Origin: Monodelphis domestica
Lineage: Eukaryota; Chordata; Mammalia; Didelphimorphia; Didelphidae
Length of the DNA: 64,000 bases
Direction of reading: 5' to 3'
Assembly: GCF_027887165.1 (NCBI RefSeq)
Contig: NC_077230.1
Location: forward strand, 37,833,351-37,897,350
The notes beneath the pieces were generated by a model. That model saw only the letters and a program-made list of their open reading frames with translations, searched no databases and had not been told where the DNA came from. This document shows, piece after piece, positions 10,990 through 21,530 of the stretch. A program made the translations under genes and the position numbers. How positions within the stretch are numbered: the stretch's first letter is position 1; every line of letters starts with the position of its first letter.

Positions 10990-11668
10990 CCGTCTCTCTC
11001 TGTTTCCCTGCTGTCTGGGTGCCCCCACAACTGGGTCAGGTTGTTTTCAGGATGCGACCTTCAGTACAGCCAGCCCTGAGGTCCTTTTGCTGGCCCTGAG
11101 GGTTACTGTTGTCTCAGAAGAGCCTGCACTCTGAGAGGGGATGAGCCGTGGCTTCCCAGAGCTCTGAGGGCTCCTGATAGGATTAACCTCAGCTGGTTGG
11201 ACTGAATATGCCCTGAAGCAGGCACCTTCCATGAGACTCAGATGGAAGGATCCAGCCAGTGGGCTACAGGCTCCCCCCGTCTCTCTCTGTTTCCCTGCTG
11301 TCTGTGTTGGATGCTCCAGCGACTGAGTCAGGTTGTTTCAGGATGCAGCCTTCAGAATAGCCGACCCTGAGGTCCTTTTGCAGGCTCTGAGGTTCTTGCT
11401 ACTGCTTTGGACTCAGCACTCTGGTTTTGGGGGGATGGGTCCTGGGACCTTCCTTCTGCCTACCCCTTAGGTCCGTGTGATCTCGGGTTCTGGCTTTTGG
11501 GGGGCCATACCTTTTGATCCAGGTCCAGGAGGAGGGTTCCTGGGGTCTATGCTGTTGTTCGTTTTGAATTTGGGTGCCCTAGAAGCATATAGTTTGAGAT
11601 TGGTAATGAAGGGTTTCCGGAGATCTGAACTTTAGCTTTCTCTAAGCTGCCATCTTGACTGGAAGTCC
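10990..11668 (-). mobile_element. L1 5' UTR with two tandem monomers, reverse
   Basis: A GC-rich block whose outer end, read in reverse, is a typical L1 start (GACTTCCAGTCAAGATGGC near 11,650-11,668). Inside, 'gtctctctctgtttccctgc' occurs at about 10,992 and again at about 11,279, each followed by 'caggttgtttcaggatgc'-like and 'ccctgaggtccttttgc' text. This gives two promoter monomers of about 285 bp. It abuts ORF2 sequence, so ORF1 is deleted. Confidence 0.7.
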
Positions 11669-11799
11669 CGGAACTTTCTTTTAAAATAATAAGTGGCATT
11701 AACTCAAATGAATAGCAAATATTATGTGTACTGAGGATGTTAAGAAGCCTTTGCAATAAGATCATGGATGAATCAAGGATATCCATTCATAATACTGTT

Positions 11800-12351
11800 A
11801 TTTAATAGTCTTCTAGAAATGTTAGATACAAATAGAATAAAAGGAAAAGAAATTGAAGGAATTAGATTTTGCAATGAGGAAGAAAGCTATCACTGGTTGC
11901 AGATATGATAATATGTATAGAGAGCCTCAGAGAATCAACTAAACAAGTAGAAATTAACAACTTTAGCCAAGTTGTAGGATATAAATCTTAAATAAACACA
12001 AATAAAGCATTGAAAGTGAAATCTCATTTAAAATAAATGAAGGCTAATATAAACCACTTGGAAGTCTACCTGCCAAGGCAAATCCAGGTTGGATAGATGG
12101 ATGGATCCTGGATGGATGGATGAATATATAGATAGATAAACAAAATTACAAAACACTTGGCACAAATAAAGGAAGAAATAAACAACTGGACAAATATTAA
12201 TTGCTCATGAGTAGGTTGAGACAATATCCTAAAAATGACAATTTTATCCCAATTAAATACTTATTCATTTTTATAACCATCAAACTGCTAACAAAAATAT
12301 TTGATATAGCCAGAAATAGTAAATATATATATGTATATATATTTATATATT

Positions 12352-12403
<52 letters not shown>

Positions 12404-12536
12404 ATTAAGATCCATCTTGAAGAACTAAAAGCCAAAAATACCAAGGAAATTTTTTTAAAAAATGGAAGATGACCTGATCTCAGTTGTATAATAAAATACT
12501 GATCGTCTATATTCTACTGTTGAAGAAAGAGTAGGG
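11800..12536 (+). mobile_element. L1 ORF2 fragment, forward
   Basis: A decayed L1 ORF2 region with forward text such as 'attagattttgcaatgagg', 'caagttgtaggatataaatc' and 'accaaggaaattttttt'. It contains a (CA)n run. The last part aligns with 58,436-58,575 in copy 2. Confidence 0.6.
12321..12401 (+). repeat. (TA)n/(CA)n microsatellite
   Basis: TA-rich alternation passing into about 23 uninterrupted CA units. It creates mirror-image spurious ORFs on both strands. Confidence 0.95.
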
Positions 12537-13549
12537 GAGTGCCACAGGCAAGGTCCAGCCTCACTTGAGACTCCAGGGGTTCCTGATAGGTGGTAAATGA
12601 TCAGTCAAGAAAATAACAAACAGAAGACAGCTGTATATTTATGGCCATGGGTATGCTTTGCATCTGATAGCTGCTCTGCCATCCCCAGGCTTGGTGTTTA
12701 TTTTTATGTCCATTTTCTTGGAACGCAGATACATTACCTATCACATATGTCTAAATAGAGATAATTGAAAAAGTAATACATCAACTTTTAACAAATCACT
12801 TGATTAGCATTCTCTATTCTTATATTGTGTTACAGATTCTTGACAGCATAAGGGTTTCACACAAGATAGATGATTTTGTCACAGGTGGCTTAATTTTCTC
12901 ATTACCCTGTGAGGAGTTTTGAGCTCACAATCAAGAAAATTACTTATTATTTTTAGTAAAAGGGAATAATTAATCAGAAATTCTTAAAGACAACTCAACA
13001 ATCATACCATTGAGGTTGAGAGGTACTGGGAACAGAATTCATACTTAATATTAGATTGATCATTTTTCAGGATTTACTAGGGAGTTTCTCAAGCGGAAGA
13101 ATCAAGTCACTGAGGCATGATGAAGTTTGGTGTACCTATACATTTTGTATGGGCCTTTATGATTGATTTGAATGCTGGTTTCATAAGAATACATTTCTGT
13201 AAATGGGAAAGTTCTGGGCTTGACTTGTAGCTATGGTTTTGCTGGGAATTATGTACCTAAGTAAAAGTTAACCCATGATAGTCTTTTGGGATCGGGTTTG
13301 AGGGTCTGATTTTTGGTGATGTTTTAGAGAATTAGGATACTAGTATTTTTTGCTCTTGAATTATTCCTTCTGAGACTAGGGGGAATAATAATCATGTCAA
13401 TTCCTTAGGTAAGGGATGTTAATGAGAGAGGTTAAGCAAAGGGGATAGAGTGGGCAGTCACATCTTGCCAAGGGCCACTTTGTAGCCTCCTTAGCTACTA
13501 CAAGTGACTTTGTCATGATATGGCCTGATGGTTCCCAGCAGTGGAACAG
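12537..13549 (+). mobile_element. LTR-like insertion of about 1 kb, absent from copy 2
   Basis: Copy 2 reads straight through this point (58,570-58,590: 'aagagtagtggatccatgg'), whereas copy 1 carries about 1 kb between 'aagagtagg' and 'gtggaatagattagg'. The insert plausibly runs TGCCAC...CAGCA and includes a TATA-like 'tgtatatttatgg' near 12,631. Size and ends suggest a solo LTR, but I cannot name a family and the flanking repeats are imperfect. Confidence 0.35.
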
Positions 13550-14406
13550 TGGAATAGATTAGGTATGCCATACACAGAGTAGGAAATGACTTTATTAATC
13601 TCATGTTTCACAAAAGCAAAAACCCAAGCATTGGGGACAAGAACTCATTGGAACAAAAACTGTTGGAAGCAATGGAAAGCATTTTGGCAGAAACTAGATG
13701 TAGATCAATACCTTATATCCATATACCAAGATAAAGTCAAAATGGGCACATGCTTTTATACATAAAGATTTATGCCATAATCAAATTAGGGGACCTGGAA
13801 TTGAATATCTGTCAAATCTATGGATTAATGAATAAATTATTACCAAACATTACAGGAAATAAAATGGATCCTTTTGATTACCTTTAAAAGTTTTCACACA
13901 AACAAGATGGAGATAGCCAAGATTAGAAGGAAAGCAAAAAACTGGGAAAAATTTTTATAACTTTCTCTGATAAAGGCCTCATTTCTCAAAAATAAAGAAA
14001 ACTTAATCAACAGTATAAGATTAAGTCTTATAAGTATACTTATAAGTATGTCATTCTCAAGTTACTAGTTTTCAAGAATAACTAGTTTTCAGAAAAATAA
14101 ATCAAAACTGTCTATAGCCACATAAAAATTCACTAAATTCTTATGAAGAATATAAATTTAAACATCTCTGACTTACCCCCGCACACCTTTCATATTGTCT
14201 AATGTGACAGGAAAATAAAATAAAAACTGTTGTAGGTGATGTGGGAAAATTGGGACACTAATGTATTGGTGGTGGTGTGAACCAATCCAATGATTGAACT
14301 TATTCAATTGTGGAATGGTTGAACAAGTTGTGGAATAGATTGTCACAATGTCATGTTATTGTGCTACATGTAACAAATGACAATCAGGATGCTTTCAGAA
14401 AAACCT
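13550..14406 (+). mobile_element. L1 ORF2 end and 3' region, forward (older than the gene duplication)
   Basis: Forward L1 3' part ('agcattttggcagaaactag', 'gataaagtcaaaatgggc', 'gggacactaatgtattgg') that aligns with 58,586-59,565 in copy 2 with the same breaks. The insertion therefore predates the duplication. It continues at 15,541 after an inserted block. Confidence 0.75.
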
Positions 14407-14409
14407 GAA

Positions 14410-14640
14410 ATGGGGGCAGCTGGGTGGCTCAGTGGATTGAGAGTTAGGCTCAGAGATGGGAGATCCTGGGTTCAAATTTGGTCCCAGATACTTCCTAACT
14501 GTGTGACCCTGGACAAGTCACTTAACTCCCATTGCCTAGCCCTTACACTCTTCTGCCTTAGAACCAATACCCAATATTAATTCCAAGATGGAAAGTGAGG
14601 GTTTAGTAAAAAAAAAAGGAAAAGAAAAGAAAAGAAAAGA
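14410..14640 (+). mobile_element. tRNA-derived SINE, forward
   Basis: Starts 'gggggcagctgggtggctc', has an A-box-like TGGCTCAGTGG and B-box-like GGTTCAAATTTG, the middle 'gtgaccctggacaagtcac', the end 'ccaagatggaaagtgaggg' and an A-rich tail. It is a SINE, not a functional tRNA gene. Confidence 0.9.
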
Positions 14641-15540
14641 AAAAACTCAAAGGAGGAAGAACTTGGAAGTAATTGTCCTTGGATGGAAAGGAATCATACT
14701 GTTAAAAAATAAAGGTTAAAAAATCCCAACCTAAATATTTCTTAAGAATCCATCATGATACTTCCAACCCTGGGGCACATTCATCTGCCTTTGGTAAAGC
14801 TGTTATTCTTACCAGGGATATACCCATTATTTTCTCTGCCTTATTAAATTCTGTCATGGGTCATGTAGTATCATAGAAAGAGTATTTGTGATGAAGGTTC
14901 AAATCTATCCACCAACACTCAGAGGACTCATGGCTTTAGAGCTGGCAGGAACCTTAGAAGTCCTCTTGTTCAATACTCTTCGCAGATGAGGGTAGAATAG
15001 ACGACAGATGAAGCCTAGAGAGATTAAGTAACTTGGCTAATGTAAAAAAGGTAGCATGTAAAAAGCTGGGATTTGGACCCAGGTACTCAGCTCTATTCAG
15101 GAGCATTTTGCATTATAACATATTGTCTCATTTTTTTACCTGCTATTTTACTCCAGGCAGTTAACAACCACTCAATAAGAATTTAATAAATGTTTATTAT
15201 GAACTAAGTGCAAGAGAACTCATTTAATCTTTATTATTCTAATTCTTAATTGGTCAAATAACGATAACATTAAAAAATTCTCTACTTCATTGGCTTGTAA
15301 CAAGTGACATTCTTGGAAATATTTTTATTGTTTTCTTTGTTAATGGTATACATTCTCATTTGATATAACTTGCATTTCCATAATGGTGGACTTCTTGCAA
15401 CCATAGAGATGACCAGGTACAGTCCATGGCACCCTTCTGTTTTTGTTTTTGTTTTGTTTTTTTTAACCTCCTTTGGTTTCTTTACTTCTCATGTGGCTGT
15501 AATAAAGGTTTTATAAATGCTTTAAAAAAAGAAAAAAAAC
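14641..15540 (+). mobile_element. Probable retroposed transcript end with poly(A) signal and tail
   Basis: Together with the preceding SINE this block interrupts an L1 that is continuous in copy 2 (59,556-59,590). It ends with AATAAA (15501-15506), about 15 bases of spacer and an A-rich tail, then returns to L1 ('atgacagacttaaatgaac'). It includes an older MIR/THER-like segment at about 14,935-15,115. This structure fits a retrocopied mRNA 3' end or a SINE with 3' read-through. No coding frame was seen; the source transcript is unknown. Confidence 0.45.
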
Positions 15541-15950
15541 ATGACAGACTTAAATGAACTGATTCAAAGTGAAGTGAGAAGAAGTGGGAGAGCGCTGGGC
15601 ACAGGAACAGCAAAAATGAGCAACTTTGAATGGCTTAGCTATTTCCCAAAATACAAAGTTCAAAAGACAGTTCTGAAGTACTAAAAAATCCTATCTACTT
15701 CCAGAGGAAAAAGTTATTGAATCTGAATATAGAGGGAAACATTTTTCACTTTTTCTTGTTTTTTTTTTCTTTCTCATCATTACTAATATGGAAAAATGCT
15801 TTGCATGACTGCATATGTATAATCTTTATCAAATTGTTTGTCTATTCAGTGGGGGGATGAGGGAGAGTGGGAAATAATTTGGAACTTAATATTGCTTTAA
15901 CATGTAATTAGAAAAGAATAAAATACTTAAAACATTTTAAATGGGCTTAA
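15541..15950 (+). mobile_element. L1 3' end, continuation
   Basis: Continues the element of 13,550-14,406: 'tgaactgattcaaagtgaag', 'caaaagacagttctgaag', 'tgcatatgtataatctttatc'. It matches 59,575-59,990 in copy 2. Confidence 0.75.
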
Positions 15951-16140
15951 ATGCTGGAAGGTGGCAAGTTCAGCAAAATCATTGGTCTAAGGACATTATA
16001 AGGGAATCAGATATAACTAATTATTAAGGAAAAGATGCAGGGAGAGTATCAGTGGGTGGCTTATAATTCCAGTGCAAAACTACAGACTAGTCTGGACAAC
16101 TAACTGTACAGGGAGGACATTTTATTCTTACTGTTGCTTT

Positions 16141-16172
16141 AGATGCTTTATTATTATTATTATTATTATTGT
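16141..16172 (+). repeat. (TTA)n microsatellite in splice acceptor tract
   Basis: About eight TTA units occupy the position of the polypyrimidine tract just upstream of exon 2. Copy 2 has a shorter, interrupted version (60,214-60,236). Confidence 0.85.
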
Positions 16173-16180
16173 ATTTATAG

Positions 16181-16301
16181 GTGAAAATGAATTAGGGCTT
16201 TGTACTCGTATCTTCTTTGATCCAGCAGATGAGGATGAAAAGGATCCAGGTGTTTTTATTACTGAAATTGCTGAAGGGGGTGCAGCCCACAAACTTGGAT
16301 G
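16181..16301 (+). CDS. Mini-neurabin copy 1, coding exon 2 (N-terminal PDZ)
   Basis: The first half of the PDZ domain. The leading GT joins the last G of exon 1 to give Gly, then ENELGLCTRIFFD, DPGVFITEIAEGGAAHKLG and a split codon (TG). It aligns with the neurabin PDZ: LGL stands at the carboxylate-binding loop (GLGI in neurabin), and GVFITEIAEGGAA matches the conserved G-I-F-V-K-T-V-x-E-G-G-A-A segment that closes with a glycine-rich turn. Length 121 nt, flanked by acceptor TTTATAG and donor G|GTGAGT. The upstream tract is a TTA microsatellite. Phase in 1, phase out 2. The copy 2 exon (60247-60367) has the same length. Confidence 0.85.
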
Positions 16302-16342
16302 GTGAGTTTGAATTTATAATTTTATAAGAATTAACTTTGTAG

Positions 16343-16543
16343 GGGGCAGCTGAGTAGCACAGTGGATTGAGAGTCAGGCCTAGAGATTAGAGGTCCTAGG
16401 TTCAAATCTGGCCTCAGACACTTCCCAGCTGTGTGACTTTGGGCAAGTCACTTGACCCCCATTGCCTTGCCCTTACAACTCTTCAGCCTTGGAGCCAATA
16501 CACAGTATTGACTCCAAGATGGAAGGTAAGGGTTAAAAAAAAA
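16343..16543 (+). mobile_element. tRNA-derived SINE with perfect target-site duplication
   Basis: A full SINE ('gggggcagctgagtagcac' to 'ccaagatggaaggtaaggg' plus A-tail) flanked by the identical 17-mer AAGAATTAACTTTGTAG at 16326-16342 and 16544-16560. Copy 2 has the empty site, AAGAATTGACTTTGTAG at about 60392-60408, so this SINE landed after the gene duplicated. Confidence 0.95.
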
Positions 16544-18322
16544 AAGAATTAACTTTGTAGAGAGGATTTAATATCATTCTAAATGGTATTAATATTGTAA
16601 GCATGACAAATAATTTACAAAATAAAAATCTCTGAAAAACACAGAAATATATCACCTTTAAAAATATTTCCATGAGCAAATTAGCAATAAAATGGAATTG
16701 ACCCTGCCACAGATTCTATAATCCCAATTATGCCAATCAAAAGTAGTCTGTACAACACATGGGCAACAGTCCCTGACCTTATCATTGATCATTAATAATT
16801 GCCATAATAAGTGTGTTCTAAACAGGGGTTCAGCTATTTCCAAGTCAACAAGAATTTATCAGCCTACACAGTTCCCAGCCCTGTGTGCTATCACATGAAA
16901 GGATATAAAGATAGGGAGAAATAATCCTTAATCTGGAGAAATGAATAAACAAATTGGCTAGGAAACAAACAAATTACTATTGTGTATAGAAATTACTTAT
17001 ACAAGTTCAATGAAAAATAATTTCAGTGGGGGTATTTGGTCCACTTTGATTTCCTTACAAACAAATGGGAGCCACGAGTCCCTAGAAACTATCTTCAAAG
17101 ATCACTGAAATTTGTCAATATTATAAACCAGCTCCTGAATCAAGATAGGGCTTCCTAGATATAGGAATGTACATTAAAAATGTTTTTACAAATTGCTGTA
17201 ATATAGGGCCCTGAGAAAGAAAAAAATAAGAAATGACAACAGATTGTCAATTCATAAGCTTAAAAATGTGAGAATTTGATAAACAACAGCAATGAAATAT
17301 GTTCCAAGTCCTTGCTCATGATACAATTTTGAACTCTATAGTACAATTCTTCCTGAGATTTACACTTTTATTTAGAACTGAAAGCAAAAGCAAAAGCAAA
17401 AACCTTAAGCAGAATCTTACCTTCAGTTTACTTCTTCTTAAGGAAGGAAAACTTAAGTATTTTGCTTCTAAGCCTGATGCTCATTGCCTCTTGATGTCAA
17501 TTCTTCCAGCCCCCACTTTTTAGAACCTTTCCTGCTTCCTAGACTGTAAGAAAATCTATTTCTTTAGCTGCCCACCCTGAATATCCCAAATAAATGGTAG
17601 AAATTTTCTCCTCCCAACCTCTCAACATTGTTGTCTTTTCCTCAGTTTATGTGATGGCATTTATCTGTTAATTGTCACCCAAAGTATCTATAATTAATGT
17701 ATCAACTGGAAGTCTGTTTTTGAATGATTTTGTCTCCTGACCCAATCCCCAAATTCTCAAAGGCACACTGTCTGACACTTTAGTGGAATCATTAACTCTA
17801 ATTGACCATTTCCAAAGAATTTTAAATTTGGAACAACACACTGATATTCTGTGTTTGTGGACAATTTCTCCTGGATCTGTCTCACCCTGTTTTCCAATCT
17901 CTACCAATATCCTTTCCTTTTCCAATCTCATTTCGTTATTGCCTTACTGGAGAATGGAGGTGGTCTTTAGTTGGATAAGTCCTAAACCAGAAAGTCTTGG
18001 AGTATGGAGTAAGTGATGAATACTTTGTCTACCATCTTTGAAATCTGCTTTAAAAGTCCAGGGAAGAGCAAGATCTCCAAACAGGCTGCAGGATGATGAA
18101 TTTATTTAGACACACCAGTCCTCTAAATCATATCAATTTGTAAAGAGGTAACAGTTGGAATATTTGTAAGGGGGTAGAAGTTATACTTATGGTATAATGA
18201 GTCATTGAAGTCTGTCTCTTAAATACCATCCTTTGGTCTTCTAATCATATACATGCATTGGTCTGTTTGGTCATAACATTTTTTACTTGTAGTTTTAATT
18301 ACCCTGCAATTCTCTTTTTCAG

Positions 18323-18430
18323 TATCCATTTATTTGACCAGATTATTAAAATAGGTGAAACCAATCTAATTGGATTAGATGAAGAAGAAATCTTCTCTAC
18401 TTTTAAAAAAATGGAAAATTGTGTTTTCCG
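18323..18430 (+). CDS. Mini-neurabin copy 1, coding exon 3 (C-terminal PDZ)
   Basis: The second half of the PDZ domain. It reads IHLFDQIIKIGETNLIGLD and then EEEIFSTFKKMENCVF plus a split codon (CG). FDQIIKIGETNLIGL aligns with the neurabin NDQIVEVDGISLVGV strand-loop-strand, and EEIFSTFKKM is the second PDZ helix. Length 108 nt, acceptor TTTTTCAG, donor CCG|GTGAGT. Phase 2 in, phase 2 out, joining exons 2 and 4. The copy 2 counterpart is 62100-62207, same length. Confidence 0.85.
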
Positions 18431-18879
18431 GTGAGTAAATTGTATATTTCTTTAAGATACAGTGATTTCTAGATCTCCATTTTTTTATTTGGAAATTTCT
18501 AGAGCAATGGTGTTCACACAGAAAAATTGGGGAGAAAACAAGACAAATTTTAAACAAAACATTAATTTCTTTTTTCACCTTCATTTCCTAAATAGAAATA
18601 ATCCTCTTTTTTCTGTACAGCGGTTCAGAGAATGTTTTATGATCCAGTGGCACTTTCCCTTCTGAATGGAATGCCCTATGAAATCTCAAACTCCTGACTT
18701 CCATTTGGATTTATTTCTAGTTAATGAATTAGTATTTCCGTGGCAAATAATGCTACTTGAACCTAAAGAGATTTTTTTGGAAGAGAGAATGCTTAGGTGC
18801 ATTTGCCCACTCAGTTTATTTGCATGAACTATGTCTTATTTCAAAATACATAAATTAAATGTGGATATTTTGAACCTAG

Positions 18880-18985
18880 GATTGAAATTGGACGAGAGCC
18901 ACCTGAAGTCAAGACAGAACTCATCATACTCCTTGAATTGTCAGAGGAAAGGAAGAAATTTTTTACAGATTCAGTCATAGTTCAG
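18880..18985 (+). CDS. Mini-neurabin copy 1, coding exon 4 (end of PDZ)
   Basis: The first G completes an Arg codon; then IEIGREPPEVKTELIILLE and LSEERKKFFTDSVIVQ. The IGREPPEV piece aligns with the IGREKPGQV that ends the neurabin PDZ, and LSEERKK corresponds to the charged helix after it. Length 106 nt, acceptor CCTAG, donor CAG|GTATGA, ending in phase 0. Compared with copy 2 (62693-62798), 8 codons differ synonymously and 5 change an amino acid (T/S, I/E, F/Y, T/M, V/L), with no stops or indels. Confidence 0.85.
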
Positions 18986-19099
18986 GTATGATATCAACCA
19001 AATACAAAGATGTAAAAACTCAAAATTCTTACTTATTCCATCACAAGATAGCAAAATTTTTAAAAAATATACATTTAAATATAGTTTCCTTTCTCAGAG

Positions 19100-21530
19100 G
19101 GAACAAATAAAACTCAAATACTATATTGCACATGCAAAGAAAAACAATAATAAAAAAGTTTTAAAAATAAAAAATATATAGCAATAAGTGACACACTGTG
19201 CCAGCCAAAGAGAGGTAGAACACAAAGGTTACTCACTAAAAAATGAGATCCATTTCTCTTTTTAACTTGGACATGAACCACTGTGTGAGTGTAAACGATT
19301 TTCAGAATAAAACAGTAGTAGAGTAGATAATGCATAATCAAAGAAACTACCAAAGTCCCCAAAATTCACAATGGTCCAGTTAATTTCAATATGAAACAAA
19401 TCCACTATCATATTTTACATGAGTTGCTATGTGACATTTTTAAAAACCCAGGAACTGATGGATTCTAGACCTCTAGGTCACAATTTTTGCAGATGTAGAT
19501 ATTCTTTCAATGTTGGCAAAGATATTTTTAAGCAAAGTCATTTTGTTTAATAACTGCCATTATTTCAAAATTTGGCAGAAGAGTCCAGAAAAAAACAAAC
19601 CTCTTATATTGATGAGGAAAATCTATTTGGGGTCTATAACATAACCAAGAAATCTAGATTGTTCTGATTCAAGTAAAGTAAACTGAAGAGTTATGCAGAA
19701 ACTCTTTTTTGGCTTTCTGCTTTATATAAACACTTTTTTCTCTGGCAAGAACTTCTATTTGGTTCTCTACCTTTAATAAAACATTCTATATTTTAGATAG
19801 ATAGATAGATATAAACCTTCAATTCAGAAACCATTAGTTATCTATAATCATTTCTGAAGACCCATTAAAATTAAAAGTTAGATTCTCTAAAGGTTGTATA
19901 CAAGTTGTAACCAGTTTTGTTGAAGTTCATCCATCATCATCTATGTGATAATTAACAAAGGCAAAAAGGCAGAAAAGGCTTTTAAGGCAACGTGATCTTA
20001 GGCAACATGATCTTTGATGGATCTAGTGACAAGGTTTGGGGCAAGATGTTCATAGGCTTTTACAATGATATTTTGTTCTTCAGCAAAAGTACAAAATAAA
20101 GAATGATATAACAAAACAGTATTGATTAGATTAATAATATATGAACTTAAAAAGAAAATTAGATCTTACAACAATCAGGAAATATAAAAATCATGACATT
20201 GAATAGGCAGTGCAGTCAAAATATCCTTTATTCTAATCCAAACATACATGTTTACTATCTTAAGGGGAATAAAACTCAAAAGGTTAACATCACTAAATGT
20301 CCTGATCTCTTTTTTCCCCTCTCCCAGGATTTATCATCCATTTGCATTTCTTTTGTCAGAGATTTGAAGTTTCTGATAGAAGCACTGGGAAGAATCTCCA
20401 CTCTGCATGTTGAGAGTATTTAAGACTTTTAGAACTTTGTCAAAATATTTCAGTTTGGTTTATAGTTTAAGCAGCCCCCAGCCTATTGCATATTTATGAG
20501 GAGAAATAAACAAGAGGAGAAATAGCCAATGAAAATTCAAACTGCTAGTAAGAAAATCAAGCAGAGCTAATATGCACTTTGTTAGCTCAAGAGATTCAAA
20601 CTGTTCTCTGAGAGTTTGAAGCATGGTTTGGAATAGCATTTTTCCTCCAAAAAAAAAAAGTGGAATGGAAAGGAATTGGTTAAGAGGCTTGGAAGAGTAT
20701 TGTTCTTTCACCTCCTCATTAGGGGCAAAACTTTGAGGGAAAACAATAGTGTATTTACATATGAGAGAAAGAGTACTCCTCCTTGGTGTTTTGGGGCAAT
20801 AGAAAGAAGGAAAAAGCAGGTTTATTCCCCCAAACTGACTTTAAATCCACTGATTTGGACTAACTACCTTCCCTGTGAAAAACCTTGAATAACAACCTTC
20901 TAAACCAGGAGCCCAGAATTACCTTTTAAAAATCAGCCTGAATAACGCGGTTTCTTTTTTGGGGTGTAAGGAAAGGGATTTGGGTGGAAAGATTTTTATA
21001 TGTCACCCTCTGCACAGAGACTCGACTCAGAGTGAGAGGTGGCAGCAGAGTAGCTCCTTAGGCTTCCCAGCACACTTCAGTGAGGAGTTAAGGCAAAAGA
21101 AACCACAGTCACTTGGGAACAGCAGTAGCAGCAACAGTGACCATAATGGTGAAAGCAGGAAGGTGGGCAGGAGTGCAGGCTTGAAAAAATGCATCTATTC
21201 TATCTTAAAAAATATTTGAGAATTCTATCTCTTTTTGGTCAGCCAGAATGTGGGTTTTTTAAATTAATATACAATAACTAAGTATTATATTTTAAAAGTT
21301 TTATTAATAATAACTTGAAATAAAAAGCTAGAGTAAAACCTGCCTAACTCAGCTCAGGTTGCAAGAGAAGAGAGAGTGTGTGGCTTCCAGCAAACTATAT
21401 ACAAGCATGACATTGCAAATGTGGTGGAGAGAGGAGAGTAATTATGGGAAATACTGAAGGACTTCTAGGGAATGAAGTCCAAGGGTTCAAGATTCTAATT
21501 AATATACTGTTCAAAACCTCATTTCTGTCA
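19100..21530. other. Copy 1-specific intron stretch, unassigned
   Basis: After about 19,100 the alignment to copy 2 fades, and it returns near 21,540 ('tttttgtttttgggttt'). The stretch is about 1.5 kb longer than its counterpart. A short (TAGA)n is at 19,794-19,812. A GC-richer part lies at 20,940-21,210 and an LTR-like end at 21,350-21,530. No coding frame or family could be named. Confidence 0.35.

Noticed and set aside
12197..12404. Mirror-image 67-codon frames on both strands
   Set aside because: Created by TA/CA repeats.
14410..14530. tRNA-like A and B boxes
   Set aside because: Part of a SINE with its conserved non-tRNA body and A-tail; no cloverleaf with an intact acceptor stem was found.
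17668..17931. Reverse frame with a partial counterpart at 61542-61751
   Set aside because: Both exist because the intron was duplicated. Shared start text is followed by different lengths and frames, so there is no sign of coding constraint.
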